Positions 35,135 through 47,000 of a stretch of 64,000 nt of DNA are shown here, piece after piece. The notes below the pieces were generated by a model. It was not told where the DNA came from. It worked only from the letters and a program-made list of their open reading frames with translations, and ran no database searches. The DNA comes from Euwallacea fornicatus (lineage: Eukaryota > Arthropoda > Insecta > Coleoptera > Curculionidae). The translations under genes and the position numbers were made by a program. Every line of letters begins with the position of its first letter. Within the stretch, counting starts at the first letter, position 1. The stretch is taken from assembly GCF_040115645.1 (NCBI RefSeq), contig NC_089547.1, forward strand, positions 558,001-622,000, written 5' to 3'.

Positions 35135-36550
35135 TACACTGACTTTCAAAACAACCGCAACACCAAGAACACACGTTTGAAATTCTGGCATTACGTTGGG
35201 TCGGGTAATGGAGAAAAACGATCAAAATATCAAAAGAAAATTATTGTGAATAAGTGAAAAAATTTAATAATAATTTAATAATGGGTGGTATCTCCTTTTA
35301 AATTAATACATTCCTGTAAGTGACGTGGCATGCTTAAAATTAAATTGTCAATATCTTGTTGTGGTATTGTATCCCAGGTAATCTGCACCTGCTCGCGGAG
35401 TTCATCTACGGTCTCTGGAGGGCGAGCTAAACGTTGAAGTCTCCGACCCATTATATCCCATACATGCTCTATTGGGAACAAATCTGGAGACTGAGCTGGC
35501 CAAGGCAAAGTATCCAAATTTTCAGCTTCCAAATACCTCAAAGTATCGTTGACTACATGTGGTCGCGCATTATCCTGTTGAAATGTGCTTCCAGGATGGT
35601 CGTGCATGTATGGTACAAGAACCGGTTCTAAGATACTATTAATGTGCCTATGAGCATTTAATCTATCATAAATGAAAACAAGAAGAGACCGACTACCATA
35701 CTGAATGGCACCCCAAACCATAACACCTGGTGTTAGACCAGAATGACGCCTTTCCAAAAAGTCCAAATTTAATCGCTCTCCTCTGCGCCTTCTAACACGT
35801 AACCGTCCATCAGATCGCCATAACCCAAAATCGGCTCTCATCACTGAACACGATTCTTCTCCACTCATCCACCCATTGCACTCTCAGACGACACCATTCC
35901 AGTCGGGCCACCCTGTGGTTTCGTGATAATGGAAGCCGACGCATAGGAAGATATGAATTTAGTCCAAAACTTCGAATTCTGCAATACATCGTACTAAGGG
36001 AGACCCTTCAATTTAGGGTGGTTACCCAGTTAGCACCAAGACACGGAATTGTTTCAAACGAGGCGCCTGTCGCTGAACTACGAAGTCGCCGGCCTTCGCG
36101 TTGGTTCGTCATTCTTGGACGGCCACTACCACGATGACGATTTACTGACCCTTCGTTAGACCATTCTCTCCAAGCTCTTAGCACTGTTGATGCGTTTTGA
36201 TCCAATCCACGTGCAATTTCGCGGAATGGTAAACCTGCCTCGTGTATACCAACAATTCTTCCCCTTTCAAAGGGAGGTAACTGCATTTTGGCGTACACGA
36301 GGCATTTTGCACTACCACACATTTAATATGGTACTCACAATGGTACCTTTATCGCTATTTGCTCATAAAAAAATTTGCAAAAAGAACGATCGTCACACAT
36401 AAAAACGTAAAGAAAAACTTTATATCGCATTAAAATACGAACTTGAAAATTTTTTCGTTTTTTTCTCTTTACAAGTCTAAAATCATACCAAAATTTCAAA
36501 TACACACAATGCGTTCTTCTTGGTGTTGCGGTTTTTTTGAAAGTCAGTGT
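35135..36550 (-). mobile_element. Tc1-like transposon nested in the long-arm element
   Basis: Inverted terminal repeats begin CACTGACTTTCAAAACAACC at 35137 and end with the complement near 36549 (GGTTTTTTTGAAAGTCAGTG). The inner part AACACCAAGAA is shared by both. A TA precedes the left end; the right flank is TG, probably a mutated TA. At about 1.41 kb it is not internally deleted. Its transposase gene is at 35275-36286. Confidence 0.88.
35275..36286 (-). pseudogene. Tc1 transposase (DD34E), one stop and one frameshift
   Basis: The start is probably the ATG at 36286 (MQLPPFERGRIVGIHEAGLP), typical of Tc1 transposases with an N-terminal helix-turn-helix and a HRGSGRPRMT linker. The frame meets a TGA at 36008-36010 and continues to the first catalytic Asp (IVFSDESRF). 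There a one-base shift near 35830 moves the rest (GLWRSDGRLRVRRRRGE) to another frame. It then reads cleanly to the end with D in FQQDNARPH and E in FPIEHVWD, 34 residues apart. It ends at 35275 with ECINLKGDTTHY. Confidence 0.88.
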
Positions 36551-37030
36551 GTTTCTTATTGCGTTAAACCAATGAATAATATGAAATATAATTAAGTGTA
36601 GTTTATTGCGTTTTATTTGTTAAATGAAAATGGAAAGTCACGGAAAATATTCAAGAAACCGTTTTTTCACAGAAATATGAAGCATTCAGAAAATTATTTT
36701 AACTTTTCTTTAATCGGCGGCGTATCATATTTTTCGTTCAAAATGTTCGGGGTCACGTAAATGAGAACGCCACTGGTGAAATTAAAAACATTTTATTTCC
36801 CTTAAAAGATGTATCTCTACATCAATTTCACGCTTGTCTATTTTCATAAAAATATTTAATGCAGGAACGGATTTATTAGGCAAGAACTAAAAAGATAATA
36901 ATTTTTTATCACCCTGTATTTTAGACAGGAAGCGAAAATGGACCGATGTTCGTATAAATTTTATTTCTTATTTCGCTCACAGGAACCTGCAGTGGGCGGT
37001 TGGCAGGCTTATTCTGAAACATCTTTTATA

Positions 37031-38730
37031 CAGACTGTCCCGGATAAAAATGCACTTTACAAAGACCTCGTAAACCACAAGACATAGGGAGATGGCTAAA
37101 CCAGAGGTAAGTTAGGAATTTTTGTTTTCCGCTAAATTATGATTTCAGATTTGAAAAATTCCAAGTGGATCCGAAGTTATTTGAGAAAACCCGCTTTTTT
37201 GCGATCCCTTTTTGACTGTTTTCTAATATTATTTCAAAAATTGTGTTAAAATAAATTTGACATCCTCATTGCCACATTCTCTCCTCTACAGAACAGTATT
37301 TTTTGATTTTCGATCCGAATGATCGTTTTTTTGAAAATGTCACAAATTTTGTTTTGTAAATAGTCAAAAAATTTTATTTTACGCTCAGAAAATTCAACTT
37401 TTTTTCTGAACCCAACGATACATTACACGTATGATTTGTTTAGTGGTTTAATCTAAAACATTTTAAATAATCTTTTTTAGATCTGTCACCTAGTTACAGT
37501 CAATAATTGCCACTTATGATTAAGTTAAGTTAAAATTATTATTTATGTTATTTTATGATTTATGTTGTATTTTAGTACAGTAAAATTTTAAGCAATGGAA
37601 CATTATTCCGGCGGAGATAAATTTGATATACGTTGCTGTTGTACTGAAAACCATAAAAATTGTTGTGCCCAAGCCAAGATGCAATATTTTCGAAAATATC
37701 TTGAACCACGTCAACTCGATCGATTTTTAACCGATTAGTTACAAATTTGTATCAATATTGAAAATGACCATGTTGTTCCTAACACTAGCAATGGAGGATC
37801 CTTGATTGATGATCCGTAATGATAAATTTTAAAATTGCACATCTCCGCAGTTGTTAAAGACATAATCTTCATATTTCGCACACACGGTCTTAAGTTCACA
37901 CTCTTCCTATTTATATGTCCTAGTATTATACAGAACGTCCAAATTAAGCTCCCAATATTCACATTTTTGAAGTAACTGAAGTCAATTCTTTTTTAATGAA
38001 ACACTCCATAACATTAAGCAGTATCAAGTAGAGAATGTAATTTTCTATCAAACTGCATCAGGGTTAGCCATACCTATTCCAAACCATTTTCGAAACAATT
38101 ATGTTTTATTACGTGAAACGAGTAGTAATGCAGTAGCACATGTATATTTCGGTAAATTTTTTAATCACTTTTTCATTTTTTAAATAACTTTCATCTATGA
38201 TAGGGCGACGCATTATTTGTTTTTCCATGATTAACTACGTGGAGAGAAAACACCTACCATAATGAATAAGTACTACTTGTTGTTGTGATTTCTCGGGATG
38301 TACTCAATGATTGTCCACCTCCCGTTGTGAGTTGTGGCAAAGGGAAAAGAATACCCTTTGTCCAAAAAAACACATGGGCAAATTTGTGCCTTGTATAGGT
38401 GGACGCAGAATGGAAAACGTGTGGGCGGCACATGTTATGCAGCTGACCAAGGACCAGGGAGGTAGGCAATGGTGATAAAATGAGAGCAGAACACTCCGAC
38501 ACGAGAGCCAAGACGGTTGCGCTAAAGACCCTTCAGGAATAATTATTGTCACAACTTGTTATCCCTAGTTATAGTTATTAACGTAAATAAATAGAAAACC
38601 ATCACCAATAAGGAATTTTTACTTCACTCCATGTGACACAGTCCACATACATATTCACCACTGAGTGACGCGAGATGATGTGAGGATAGTAACCATTATC
38701 CTACACTAGTAGTTTCACGTAAAATTTAGT
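37031..38730. other. No gene recognised apart from one small open frame
   Basis: Very AT-rich in its first half. The small Cys-rich open frame at 37595-37738 is listed separately. Around 38250-38600 a GC-richer block carries two overlapping minus frames without family resemblance. Confidence 0.5.
37595..37738 (+). CDS. Small Cys-rich open frame, 47 residues
   Basis: The frame runs from ATG (MEHYSGGDKFDIRCCC) through TENHKNCCAQAKMQYFRKYL to a TAG, with five cysteines in 16 residues. There is no signal peptide. It follows a possible acceptor (TTTTAGTACAG). I do not recognise it. It may be a chance frame, an exon, or a piece of a transposon protein. Confidence 0.2.
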   Translation: MEHYSGGDKFDIRCCCTENHKNCCAQAKMQYFRKYLEPRQLDRFLTD

Positions 38731-40156
38731 CACACTGCGTGACATGGAAAAACGAACCCTCGGTAAAATTTGCTTTATTTAAATAATTTTTTGTGTGCAT
38801 GTTCATATATGGGAACAGAGAAATCGATTAAATTTTCAGCTATGTTTAGCAAAGAATTTACGAGTTATTAGGAATTTTAGTTTTTTTTTTAATTTATAAA
38901 AATCGCATAAAATATTAACAATATGATTGCAAAATATCATTTATTGGCGTATAGTATGCTTAAAAAGTGCTTTTAGATTAATCAAAAATGCCTAAACGCA
39001 GAATGCAGCGAAATTTTCATCAATTGAGTGAGTTTGAGTGAGATCGAATAGTGAGTCAACGAGAAGCTGCTCGATCATTTAGAGAAATCGCCACTAGATC
39101 GAACCGTAGTGTAAACACTATAGTGAGATGTTGTCGGGCATGGTTCCAAGAAGAGTAAACAAGCTGAAGGAGAGGTACTGGCCAATCCCGAAGAACTGCA
39201 GAGCATCAAGATCACCGCCTTTGAATTATAGCCCCAAGAGATAAGTTCGTCGAAGACGCTGGCCGGTCAGTGGTTTGCTGAATGTGGAAGGCTCATTGGG
39301 ATTCGAACCATTTATAACCGGACAAGGAGTTTTGGACTGATTTCCTACTATCTTGTTACTCCTCACTTTAAATCATCCTCAAAATCAATTGAAGGGATGC
39401 AGGGAACGGATACATTGAAAATCTGGAATGGGATAACATCGCGTTTAGTGTCGGATTCAGATTCTGTTCAGGTTTTGCATGACTGTTGAGCAAGAGTAAG
39501 AAGAATAACGGAGTGAAAGATGGGATCCTCAATTTACAATAGAGGGACATGTCCATCAGACTGTTGGGATAATGATTTGATGCGCTATTGTATATGATAG
39601 CAAGTCAACTTTACCTTATATTAGAGGCAGTATGATCGCTCAACGATATATTCAAGAAATCCTGGAACCTCATCTTGTGCCTTATCTCGAAACTCTTGTT
39701 AATCCAGTGTTCTAGCATGACAATGCATGACCGCATGTGACTAGTGACTATGGTTTTCTTTTAAAAAATGCAATCCATTAGCTAACTTCACCACCTTGAT
39801 CTTCAGACCTCTCACCGATTGAACATGTAGGGGATATTGGAGGTAGAAGGTTGCATAATTTACCCCATCCCCCACAAACCCAAGCGACGCAATGTCATGC
39901 TATTCAGTTAGCCTGGGATGAGATCCCCCAAGAGGACATCAATCACCTTATTAGATCCATGCCTAGACGTGTACACAAATGTATAAGACACCGCGGGGGA
40001 CCGACAAATTATTCGTTTTTTTTTTGTTTTTAACAATTCAATTTGTTCAATTTTTTAAAGGAGTAATTTGTTTTAGCGCGAGAAACACGCACATCAAAAA
40101 TTATTTAATTAAAGCCATTCTTACGGGGTGTTCTCTTTTACGTGTCACGCAGCGTA
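38731..40156 (+). mobile_element. Decayed Tc1-like element, copy B
   Basis: Ends are inverted repeats (CACTGCGTGACATGGAAAAA left, ACGCTGCGTGACACGTAAAA on the opposite strand at right). The plus-strand transposase reads in pieces: the first block begins MPKRRMQRNFHQLSEFE and gives REAARSFREIATRSNRSVNT. A decayed first-Asp region follows, then HDNAxPHVTSD, DLSPIEHVGDIGGRRLHNLP and finally WDEIPQEDINHLIRSMPRRV. Many stops break it, including TAG or TGA where Trp codons are expected. It is the same family as 18549-19906 and points the other way. Confidence 0.85.
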
Positions 40157-41263
40157 TTCCGAATATGTTTTTGATTAGGTATACGTAACTGACACAGTTC
40201 GATAGAGAATCGCATTCCTTACTTGATACTGCTTAAAGTTATAGGGTGTTTCGTTTGAAAAGTGCGCTCCAAAAATGCGAATGTTGGGAGGCGAATTTTG
40301 GATACCCTGTGCAATTCCAGGCCGCATAAATAGCAAAGGTGTAAACTTAGGACACCGTATTGACAATCTGCAAAATATGAAGATTACGTCTTGAATAACT
40401 GCGGAGGTATGTAATTTTAAAATTGATTGTTGCGGGGGCATGTTTTTAATTCAAGGTTCAATATCTCAAAAACGGTACAGGCCAGGTGTCGGAAATTGTA
40501 CAGAAAATGTGTCTGAAATATTACTCAGAATCTAAAAATGAAATATTATTGCTGGAGGCCCCATTTAAAATGCGCAAGTTGACAGCTATTTCCGGTTCAA
40601 CCGCAAGTGCCGAGGAGTTGTAAATTAAAAAAAAAAAAATGTGCACGTCGAAGTTAACTCAATTTCAAATTTTCGATTTCGTGTCACTTTTGGATCTTAG
40701 CAAACCTTCTGTTAGGTACTAAAGGCGACTGAACAATCCTTTGCTGATTATGAGTCCGATGCTACGCCCATGTACAAACGGAGTTATAAGTTGTTCTTCG
40801 GCCATCATTTTGTTGCTTGCCTATAATTCCGTGTAAATGGCGTGATTTATTGGTGGAAATTCCCAGCTTCAGTATTCACCATCCCCAGATGAGGATAGTT
40901 ATGTCGGGAATTTCCAGTACTTGCCCTTGTCGGGCCTCAAGCTAGAGACCTCCAAGGGCTGACCGTGCTGTCTGATACGTTCCGCTTGAAGGCGGTAGGA
41001 CGTGTAGGGGCTGTTAATTAGCCTTAGGGACGGTGCGCCAATGGACAACGACCCTAAACTTCGTATTTAAGAGGTAAAACCAGGACCAAAAGTTAGTATA
41101 GGTACAAAGCTTCATAACTTCATACTCCTAAGATCCCGTGGTACCCTGTAAACCGCTAATACCAACGGAATTCACCATAAGTAATACCAGGTATACAAGT
41201 ATGAAATGCGGATTTTGTGTTCGAAAAATACATGTCAAATTTGAAACAACGATTAAAGTTAAA
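40157..41263. other. No gene recognised
   Basis: A TATAGGGTGTTTCGTTTGAA end-like motif occurs at about 40240, and a possible opposite end (ATACCCTGTGC) near 40303. The pair is weak. A GC-richer block at 40880-41080 has no readable frame. Confidence 0.45.
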
Positions 41264-42225
41264 CTATTCAAAGCATGCTCCATCGCTAGCGATACATTTT
41301 GTCCATCTGTCGGGCAATTCATGGATACCACGCCAGTAAAAAGTTTCCTCTTTTTCCGCGAACCATTTATCTAACCATTTTTCACATCATCGTACGAACC
41401 AAAGCGCTGCTCCGCAAGTGCGTGACCCATAGATGCGAATAAGTGGTAATCGGAAGGGGCCAAGTCGGGAGAATAAGCCGCATGGGGTAGCACCTCCCAG
41501 TTGAGCGCTTCCAACGTGTCACGAACCGGTTTTCCCGTATGTGAAGGAGCATTGTCGTAAAGAAAAATGACCTTGTGTTGCCTTTTCTGATATTCTGGTC
41601 GTTTCTGGAGCAGAGAACGGTTCAAATCGAGCAATTGTTGTTGATAGCGTTTGGTATTAACCGTTTCACCAGACTTTAACAGCTCATAATAGACCATTCC
41701 CTTCTGGTTCCACCACACGCAAAGCATCGTTTTCTTGCCACAACGATTCGGTCTTGCAGTTGAAGTGGATGGTGCACCTGGATCTACTCATGACTTCTTG
41801 CGCTTTGGATTTTCAAAGTAAATCCACTTTTCGTCACCAGTGACGATACGATGCAAAAAAGACTTTCTTTTGTATGTGTTTTTGCGTCTCTCCATTTGTC
41901 CGTCATTCAACTCATGTGGTACCCATCTACCGACTTTTTGAATCTTTCCCATCTCTCGTAGGCGAATGGAAAGAGCTTGTTGACTAACGCTTAATTGCTC
42001 TGTAAGTTGATTTTGTATTTGTGCCTCGTCTTCGTCCAACAATGCCTGCAATTCTGCATCTTCATACTTTTTTGGCGGTTTTCCGCGTTCCTTGTCCCTA
42101 ACATTAAAATCACCACTTCTGAAACGCCGAAACCATCGTTCACACGTATCTTGAGATAAAGCATGTTTACCATAAGCTTCTTGAAGTACCAGGTTTGTAA
42201 ATATGAAACCGGAATTTGCCTCCAA
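41264..42225 (-). pseudogene. mariner transposase, inactivated
   Basis: Reading leftward from 42225 the protein shows YGKHALSQDTCERWFRRFRS, GDFNVRDKERGKPPKKYEDA, VGRWVPHELNDGQ, D in TGDEKWIYFE, D in FLYDNAPSH and D in SPDLAPSDYH, and ends WTKCIASDGACFE with a TAG at 41264. The first 30 or so residues are missing or unreadable. About eight residues after ERRKNT are deleted in frame. A TGA replaces the Trp after KRKKS, and a one-base loss near 41375 shifts the last 37 codons. It is closely related to the mariner 120 bases to its right, in opposite orientation. Confidence 0.88.
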
Positions 42226-43765
42226 ATATCCCTAGTGGTCAATATAGGTGCTACCTTATCGTGTTATTAGGGTACTATATCTCTTATTTACATCTGAGAA
42301 TGATTTTCAAATCATAACAATACAGGTTCAATACTGCAGTACAGTTTGCAATAGCTTTGAGTATGTCGAATTTTGTGCCTACAAATTACGATTTGCCGAC
42401 AGCATTGATTTTCTGCTACCACTTGAAAAAAACGGCTGCAGATTCACATCGCATGCTTGTTGAAGCTTACGGTGAACATGCCCTTGGAAAATCACAGTGC
42501 TATGAGTGATTTAAAAAATTCAAAAGTGGCAATTTTGGCGTCAATAACGAGGAGCGTGGAAAACCACCGAAAAAGTTTGAAGACGGCGAGTTGCAAGCTT
42601 TGTTAGATGAGGATGATACTCAAACGCAACAACAATTAGCGAACCAATTAAATGTGACACGAGAAGCCATTTCCATTCGTTTGATAACTATGGGAAAAAT
42701 TCAGAAGATAGGAAAATGGGTTCCACATGAACTCAGTGAAAGACAGCAAGAAAATCGAAAAACCACTTGCCAATTGTTCTTTACCAGGTATAACAGAAAG
42801 TCATTTTTTCATCGAATTGTGACTGGTGACGAAAAATGGATCTATTTTGAGAATCTCAAACGTAAAAAATCATGGGTAACTCCAGGCGAACCATCAGCAT
42901 CGTCAGCAAGACCAAATCGATATGGACGGAAAACAATGCTCTGTGTTTGGTGGGATCAAAAAGGCGTAATTTGTTATGAGCTGCTAAAACCTGGAGAAAC
43001 AGTTAATACTGAACGTTACCGACAACAAATGATGGACTTGCATCGAGCTTTGCGTGAAAGACGACCAGAATATCAAGAACGGCAACACAAGGTGATATTG
43101 CTTCATGATAATGCACCATCATACACTGCAAAACTGGTGAAGGAAACGATTGGAACGTTTCATTGGGAAGTACTATCGCATGCGACTTATTCTCCCGACT
43201 TAGCACCATCCGATTATCGCTTATTTGCATCGATGGGACACGCTCTTGCAGAACAGCACTTCACCTCTTACGAAACAGTTCAAAAATGGCTCGATGAACG
43301 GTTTGCCTCAAAAGAACAACAGTTCTTTTGGCGTGGCATCCACAAATTGCCAGAGAGATGGGAAAAATGTATATACAGTGTGACCCACATAAGAGCGGGA
43401 CACCCCTGTAAAATTTTTATTTGCTGTCCGATTTTGATTATTTTTTTATATGTTGTAAAGTATCAAAAACTCTAGTTTGTGAGAAGTTCTTGTTGTGCTC
43501 ACTTAAAATTCCAGACCCACTTTGCTTCTTTTTCATGCCGAAAATTCAAGAAAAAACATTAGGGATTTTTTTATTTTAAATTAAACTATAATAATATCTT
43601 TAGAATATTTCAAAATGGTTGTATCTCAAATTTCGTTGAAAAATATTGATTAATAAAAAACTTATTGAACAATTAAATTTGATCCACTTTGGAGCAGGAG
43701 ACCCCTGTAAAATATTCAATCATTTAATGTGAAAAAAATTATAACAAAAAGATATTTACTTGATT

Positions 43766-44845
43766 TTAAAACGCATTTGCTTTGATTAAGCCACCGTTCA
43801 ACTGGATACATTTCTCGTATCTTCTTCTAGTATTCCGCATTACTTTCCTAAGAGATAGGGGAGGTATCTCTTCACAGGCGCGTCTCACCCTCATGCACAA
43901 TTCTTCTGTATTTCTGGGGCGGTTTTTATATACTTTTTGCCCAAGAGTGCCCCATAAAAAAAAATCTAATGGGGTCAGATCGGGCGACCTGGGTGGCCAT
44001 TGTATTAATGGACTATTCCGTCCGATCCATTGGTTCGGAAAGTTTGTATTTAACCATTCCCTAACAATTCTCACGTTATGAATAGGACTGCCATCAAGTT
44101 GAAAATACATGTTATGTGCGTATAATAGTGGAAGATCATCAATCGCATCGGTTAATTAATTTTTTAATAGTTCTAGAAAACTTGCAGAATTCATATTGCC
44201 TTCAAGAAAAAATGGACCGATAATTTTGTCGTGGATTATTCCGCACCAAAAATTTACTTTTTGGGAATATTGACTTTTACAATTAATAATCCAGCGTGGA
44301 TTTTCGCGAGACCAAAATCTACAATTCTGTGAGGAAACTATCCCGTTAGTAGTAGATGTAGCTTCGTCACCAAAGAGAATACGTTTTAGGAAATTGGTAT
44401 CTTGATACTGCCCTTGCGTCCACAAACAAAATTCCAACCTTCTGTTCTGGTCTTCTTCTTCTTCTAAAGTATGCAGAAATTTTGGTTTATATGGCTTAAT
44501 TTTATTCTTTTTAAGGTATCTTCGAATATTTTCCCTGGGTACATTTAAATCCAAACTTGCTGTTCTTAATGTAGCATATGAGTTGTCAGTAAAATAATTT
44601 AAAATTGCCATTTCTGTATCATTTTGATTTCTATTTCCTGGACGTTTGGTTTTTAGTAAATATCTGTGAACGGCTCCAGTTTCATTAAATGTACGATTTA
44701 TTCGATTCACTGTACTTTTAGTAATAGGACATCGATTAGGATATTTTATGTTGAATATTCTAGTTACTTCCCGCACACTTCGGTCATTATCACCAGAAAG
44801 ACGCACTATTTCAATTTTTTCCCTTAAAGTTAATTGATTATTCAT
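43766..44845 (-). pseudogene. Transposase of the long-arm transposon (D-42-D spacing), one nonsense codon
   Basis: A 359-codon IS630/Tc1/mariner-superfamily transposase starts at ATG 44845 (MNNQLTLREKIEIVRLSGDN). It has an N-terminal helix-turn-helix region, a second DNA-binding part (LRTASLDLNVPRENIRRYLK) and the catalytic domain. Catalytic residues are D in ILFGDEAT, D in YFQLDGSP and D in WPPRSPDLTPLDFFLWG. I count 42 residues between the last two, which places it near the DD41D/rosa-like group rather than classical mariner (34). A TAA at 44156-44158 after LELLKN is the only break; the same frame continues to the end (YEKCIQLNGGLIKANAF). The tails seen in other long-arm elements resemble this C-terminus. 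Confidence 0.88.
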
Positions 44846-45032
44846 ATTTGAACTATTTCTTCAATCAAAAAGAGGAGAGATTTCTCAACCAACTTGATCA
44901 AAAATCTTTATTAATAAAGATGTGGACGATTCGGTAAATTTAAAATTTGATTGTTCAATAAGTTTTTTATTAATCAATATTTTTCAGCGAAATTTGAGAT
45001 ACAACAATTTTGAAATATTCTAAAGATATTAT

Positions 45033-47000
45033 AAATAAATAAACAATATAATTCCTTCTTAAATAAGAAGAGGCTATCGGCCTACGTGGCCTTTCTGCCC
45101 ATGTTGGTATTTACAAGTGTTATAATGATAGTAATCGTAGTCTTAAAAACAGTATCATCCACAACAATCACCCCAAAACCACCAGCACCAATCACACCCA
45201 GTAGACCAACCAACATCCAACCTTCACAGCACTGAACAAAAGTGTAAGCACATCAGGCACATCAAACATCCCACATCTAGTCTATGTCTTGGTAGTGTTC
45301 AATCAGAGTTGTGCCCGGTGTGAGGTAACGTGAGTTTCTAGTCTGTCGGTCAATGCATAGTCCAACAACGATGACCCAGTTTTTCTCTTTGTCTTTCCAC
45401 TTTTTTTGTATTTGTAATAGTCTGTCTGAAATTTTTGTCATGTTAGTTTTTTCGTATAGTGCTTCGTTGGAAGGGTTGTACAGTGGATTATCCGGGTGAC
45501 GAATTTTTGTAATTCGTCTTAAAGTTATTTGCTCTGTAGTTTGTATGTACTTTTTTGTTTTGTTAGTTGCGTTTGCCATAATTATGTTACCGTAGTCCAG
45601 TAGAGGTCTACAAATGGATTTATATATCTTGGATGCTGTGTTAGTGCTGATTCCTTTGTCGTTGTAAGTCAGCACTCTAAAGTGTTTTGCTCTTTTGGTC
45701 ATTTCTGCTCTCATGTTTTGTAAGTGTTTTGTAAATTTCATTTTAGGGTCTAAAGTGATACCCAGATACTTAACGAACTTACTTGGTTTGGTGATGTTTC
45801 CGTCGGCAGTAATTTTAGGTGAGCTAAGTCCTATTTTATGATTTGCGAGCAGAAGCTGGTTCTTTTTTGAATTAGGTGTTAATTCTCCATTTGTAGAACC
45901 ACTTCATAGTTTCGTCTGTAAGGGATTGAAGTCTTTGTGTCGCTTTCACGGTTGTCTTGTTGTTGGGAAAAAACCCAACATAAATCAGCGTTATCGCTGG
46001 GTACCAATTAGGCCCTAAAGACGTTGGAACAATCCCTAATGCTGCATTGCACCCCGCGATGCAGCACTTACCCTCACGTGTTTAAACCCGGCCACCGTGA
46101 TGGCACTGGTTCCTTGAAGTATCGCTGTCCCGATTTATGGGGGGCACCAGATAAATCTGTCAAGGGAACCAGAGAGCCACATATGGGCTTTGACCGTTGA
46201 GATTCTTAGGAAAAAACTTTCCACAGAACTAGGGGGCGGTGTCAGTTGGGATTGGTCAAGATCTTTTCATGGTAATCTCGCTCCAGCCCCACCATCCCTG
46301 GGACGCAAATAATCTAGGACTCCCAAAAAACATTCTCTCAAAGACAGTACTCGCGAAAGCTCTTCTTCCCGTTTTGTGGACACTCTCGATCCCTGAACGC
46401 GGACTCTATCAAAAATCTCTCTCTCATAACTTAACTCTAAAACAGTGCTTGCGATCTCTCTGTCTCTCTCTCTCCCGTTTTTTGGACACATCTCGATCCC
46501 TGAAGCGGAACACTATCAAACCTCTCTCACAACACTACCTCAATCTCTACTCTGTAACTCTTTTACAAGTCACCCTTCATCCTTTATACGTGTCCTTCTC
46601 AGATCTCGGGCAACCCAATACCGACTCTGTAAAATATATGTATAAAAAGTGTATATAAAGTTGTAAATCTGTAGTGTAACTTAGAGTGATATCTGTAGTG
46701 TAAAGTAAATTACGTAATTCGTGCTACGGAGTTTGTCTTCCCCGAACCCTTGAACCCTGTTTACAATCAATTGACGCATCAGCGTCTGGTCCTTCGAATC
46801 AATAACTCACACCAGCAAAATAGGAAATACCTCTTCGGGTGCCTTGTGAGGCAGTCGGTTCTGTTAGGCAGTGACTAAAAGCCTCTGGCCTAAACACTTG
46901 TCGCGTACAATAAGTGCGGTATCGTCTGCGTATTGTAAGATGTATGCGGCACTGTCAATATTATCTTTGTCTAATCGATTGTGATTGTATATGTCGTGGT
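45033..47000 (-). mobile_element. 5'-truncated non-LTR retrotransposon
   Basis: The insertion is flanked by an 11-base direct duplication, AAAGATATTAT, at 45022-45032 and 47001-47011. On the minus strand it starts within reverse transcriptase (YHDIYNHNRLDKDN, then LQYADDTALIVRDK near 46930). After a solo LTR (45961-46896) it resumes with TTVKATQRLQSLTDETMKWF. After a frameshift it continues from HKIGLSSPKITADG to a stop at about 45277 (TTLIEHYQDID). The tail is a short TTTA repeat next to the left duplication. It is the same family as the fragment at 30020-31030. Truncation within the polymerase plus a tail fits target-primed reverse transcription. Confidence 0.88.
45961..46896. mobile_element. 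Solo LTR, 936 bases
   Basis: The segment begins TGTTGGG and ends CCTAAACA, with the classical TG...CA boundaries, and is flanked by the 5-base duplication CTTGT (45956-45960 and 46897-46901). It splits the reverse transcriptase frame of the host element and has no internal retrovirus-like genes, so it is a solo LTR. The first 20 bases form a stem (TGTTGGG and CCCAACA). TATATAAAG near 46651 could be a promoter box. An internal duplication of about 100 bases is visible around the words CTCGATCCCTGAA (near 46387 and 46489). A 5-base duplication fits BEL/Pao or Copia, and some Gypsy; the family is not resolved. Confidence 0.85.

Larger units (their letters stand above)
34587..37030 (-). mobile_element. 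Long-arm element carrying a transposase tail and a nested Tc1
   Basis: The left arm (TATAGGGTGTTTCGGAATAA) and the right arm on the opposite strand (AAAAGATGTTTCAGAATAAG) are diverged inverted copies about 400 bases long. Landmarks in both include TAGGTTCCTG, ACATCTTTTAAGGG and ATGCTTCATATTTC. The minus strand at 35040-35134 encodes the tail of a transposase. A complete Tc1-like element (35135-36550) interrupts the interior, making it the younger of the two. Without it the element is about 1.03 kb, similar to 13381-14416 and 49004-50081. Confidence 0.85.

Noticed and set aside
40240..40310. A possible short inverted-repeat element starting TATAGGGTGTTTCG
   Set aside because: The opposite end matches too poorly to call an element.
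46239..46658. A 139-codon plus frame
   Set aside because: It is contained in the solo LTR, spans its CT-rich duplicated block and has no domain.
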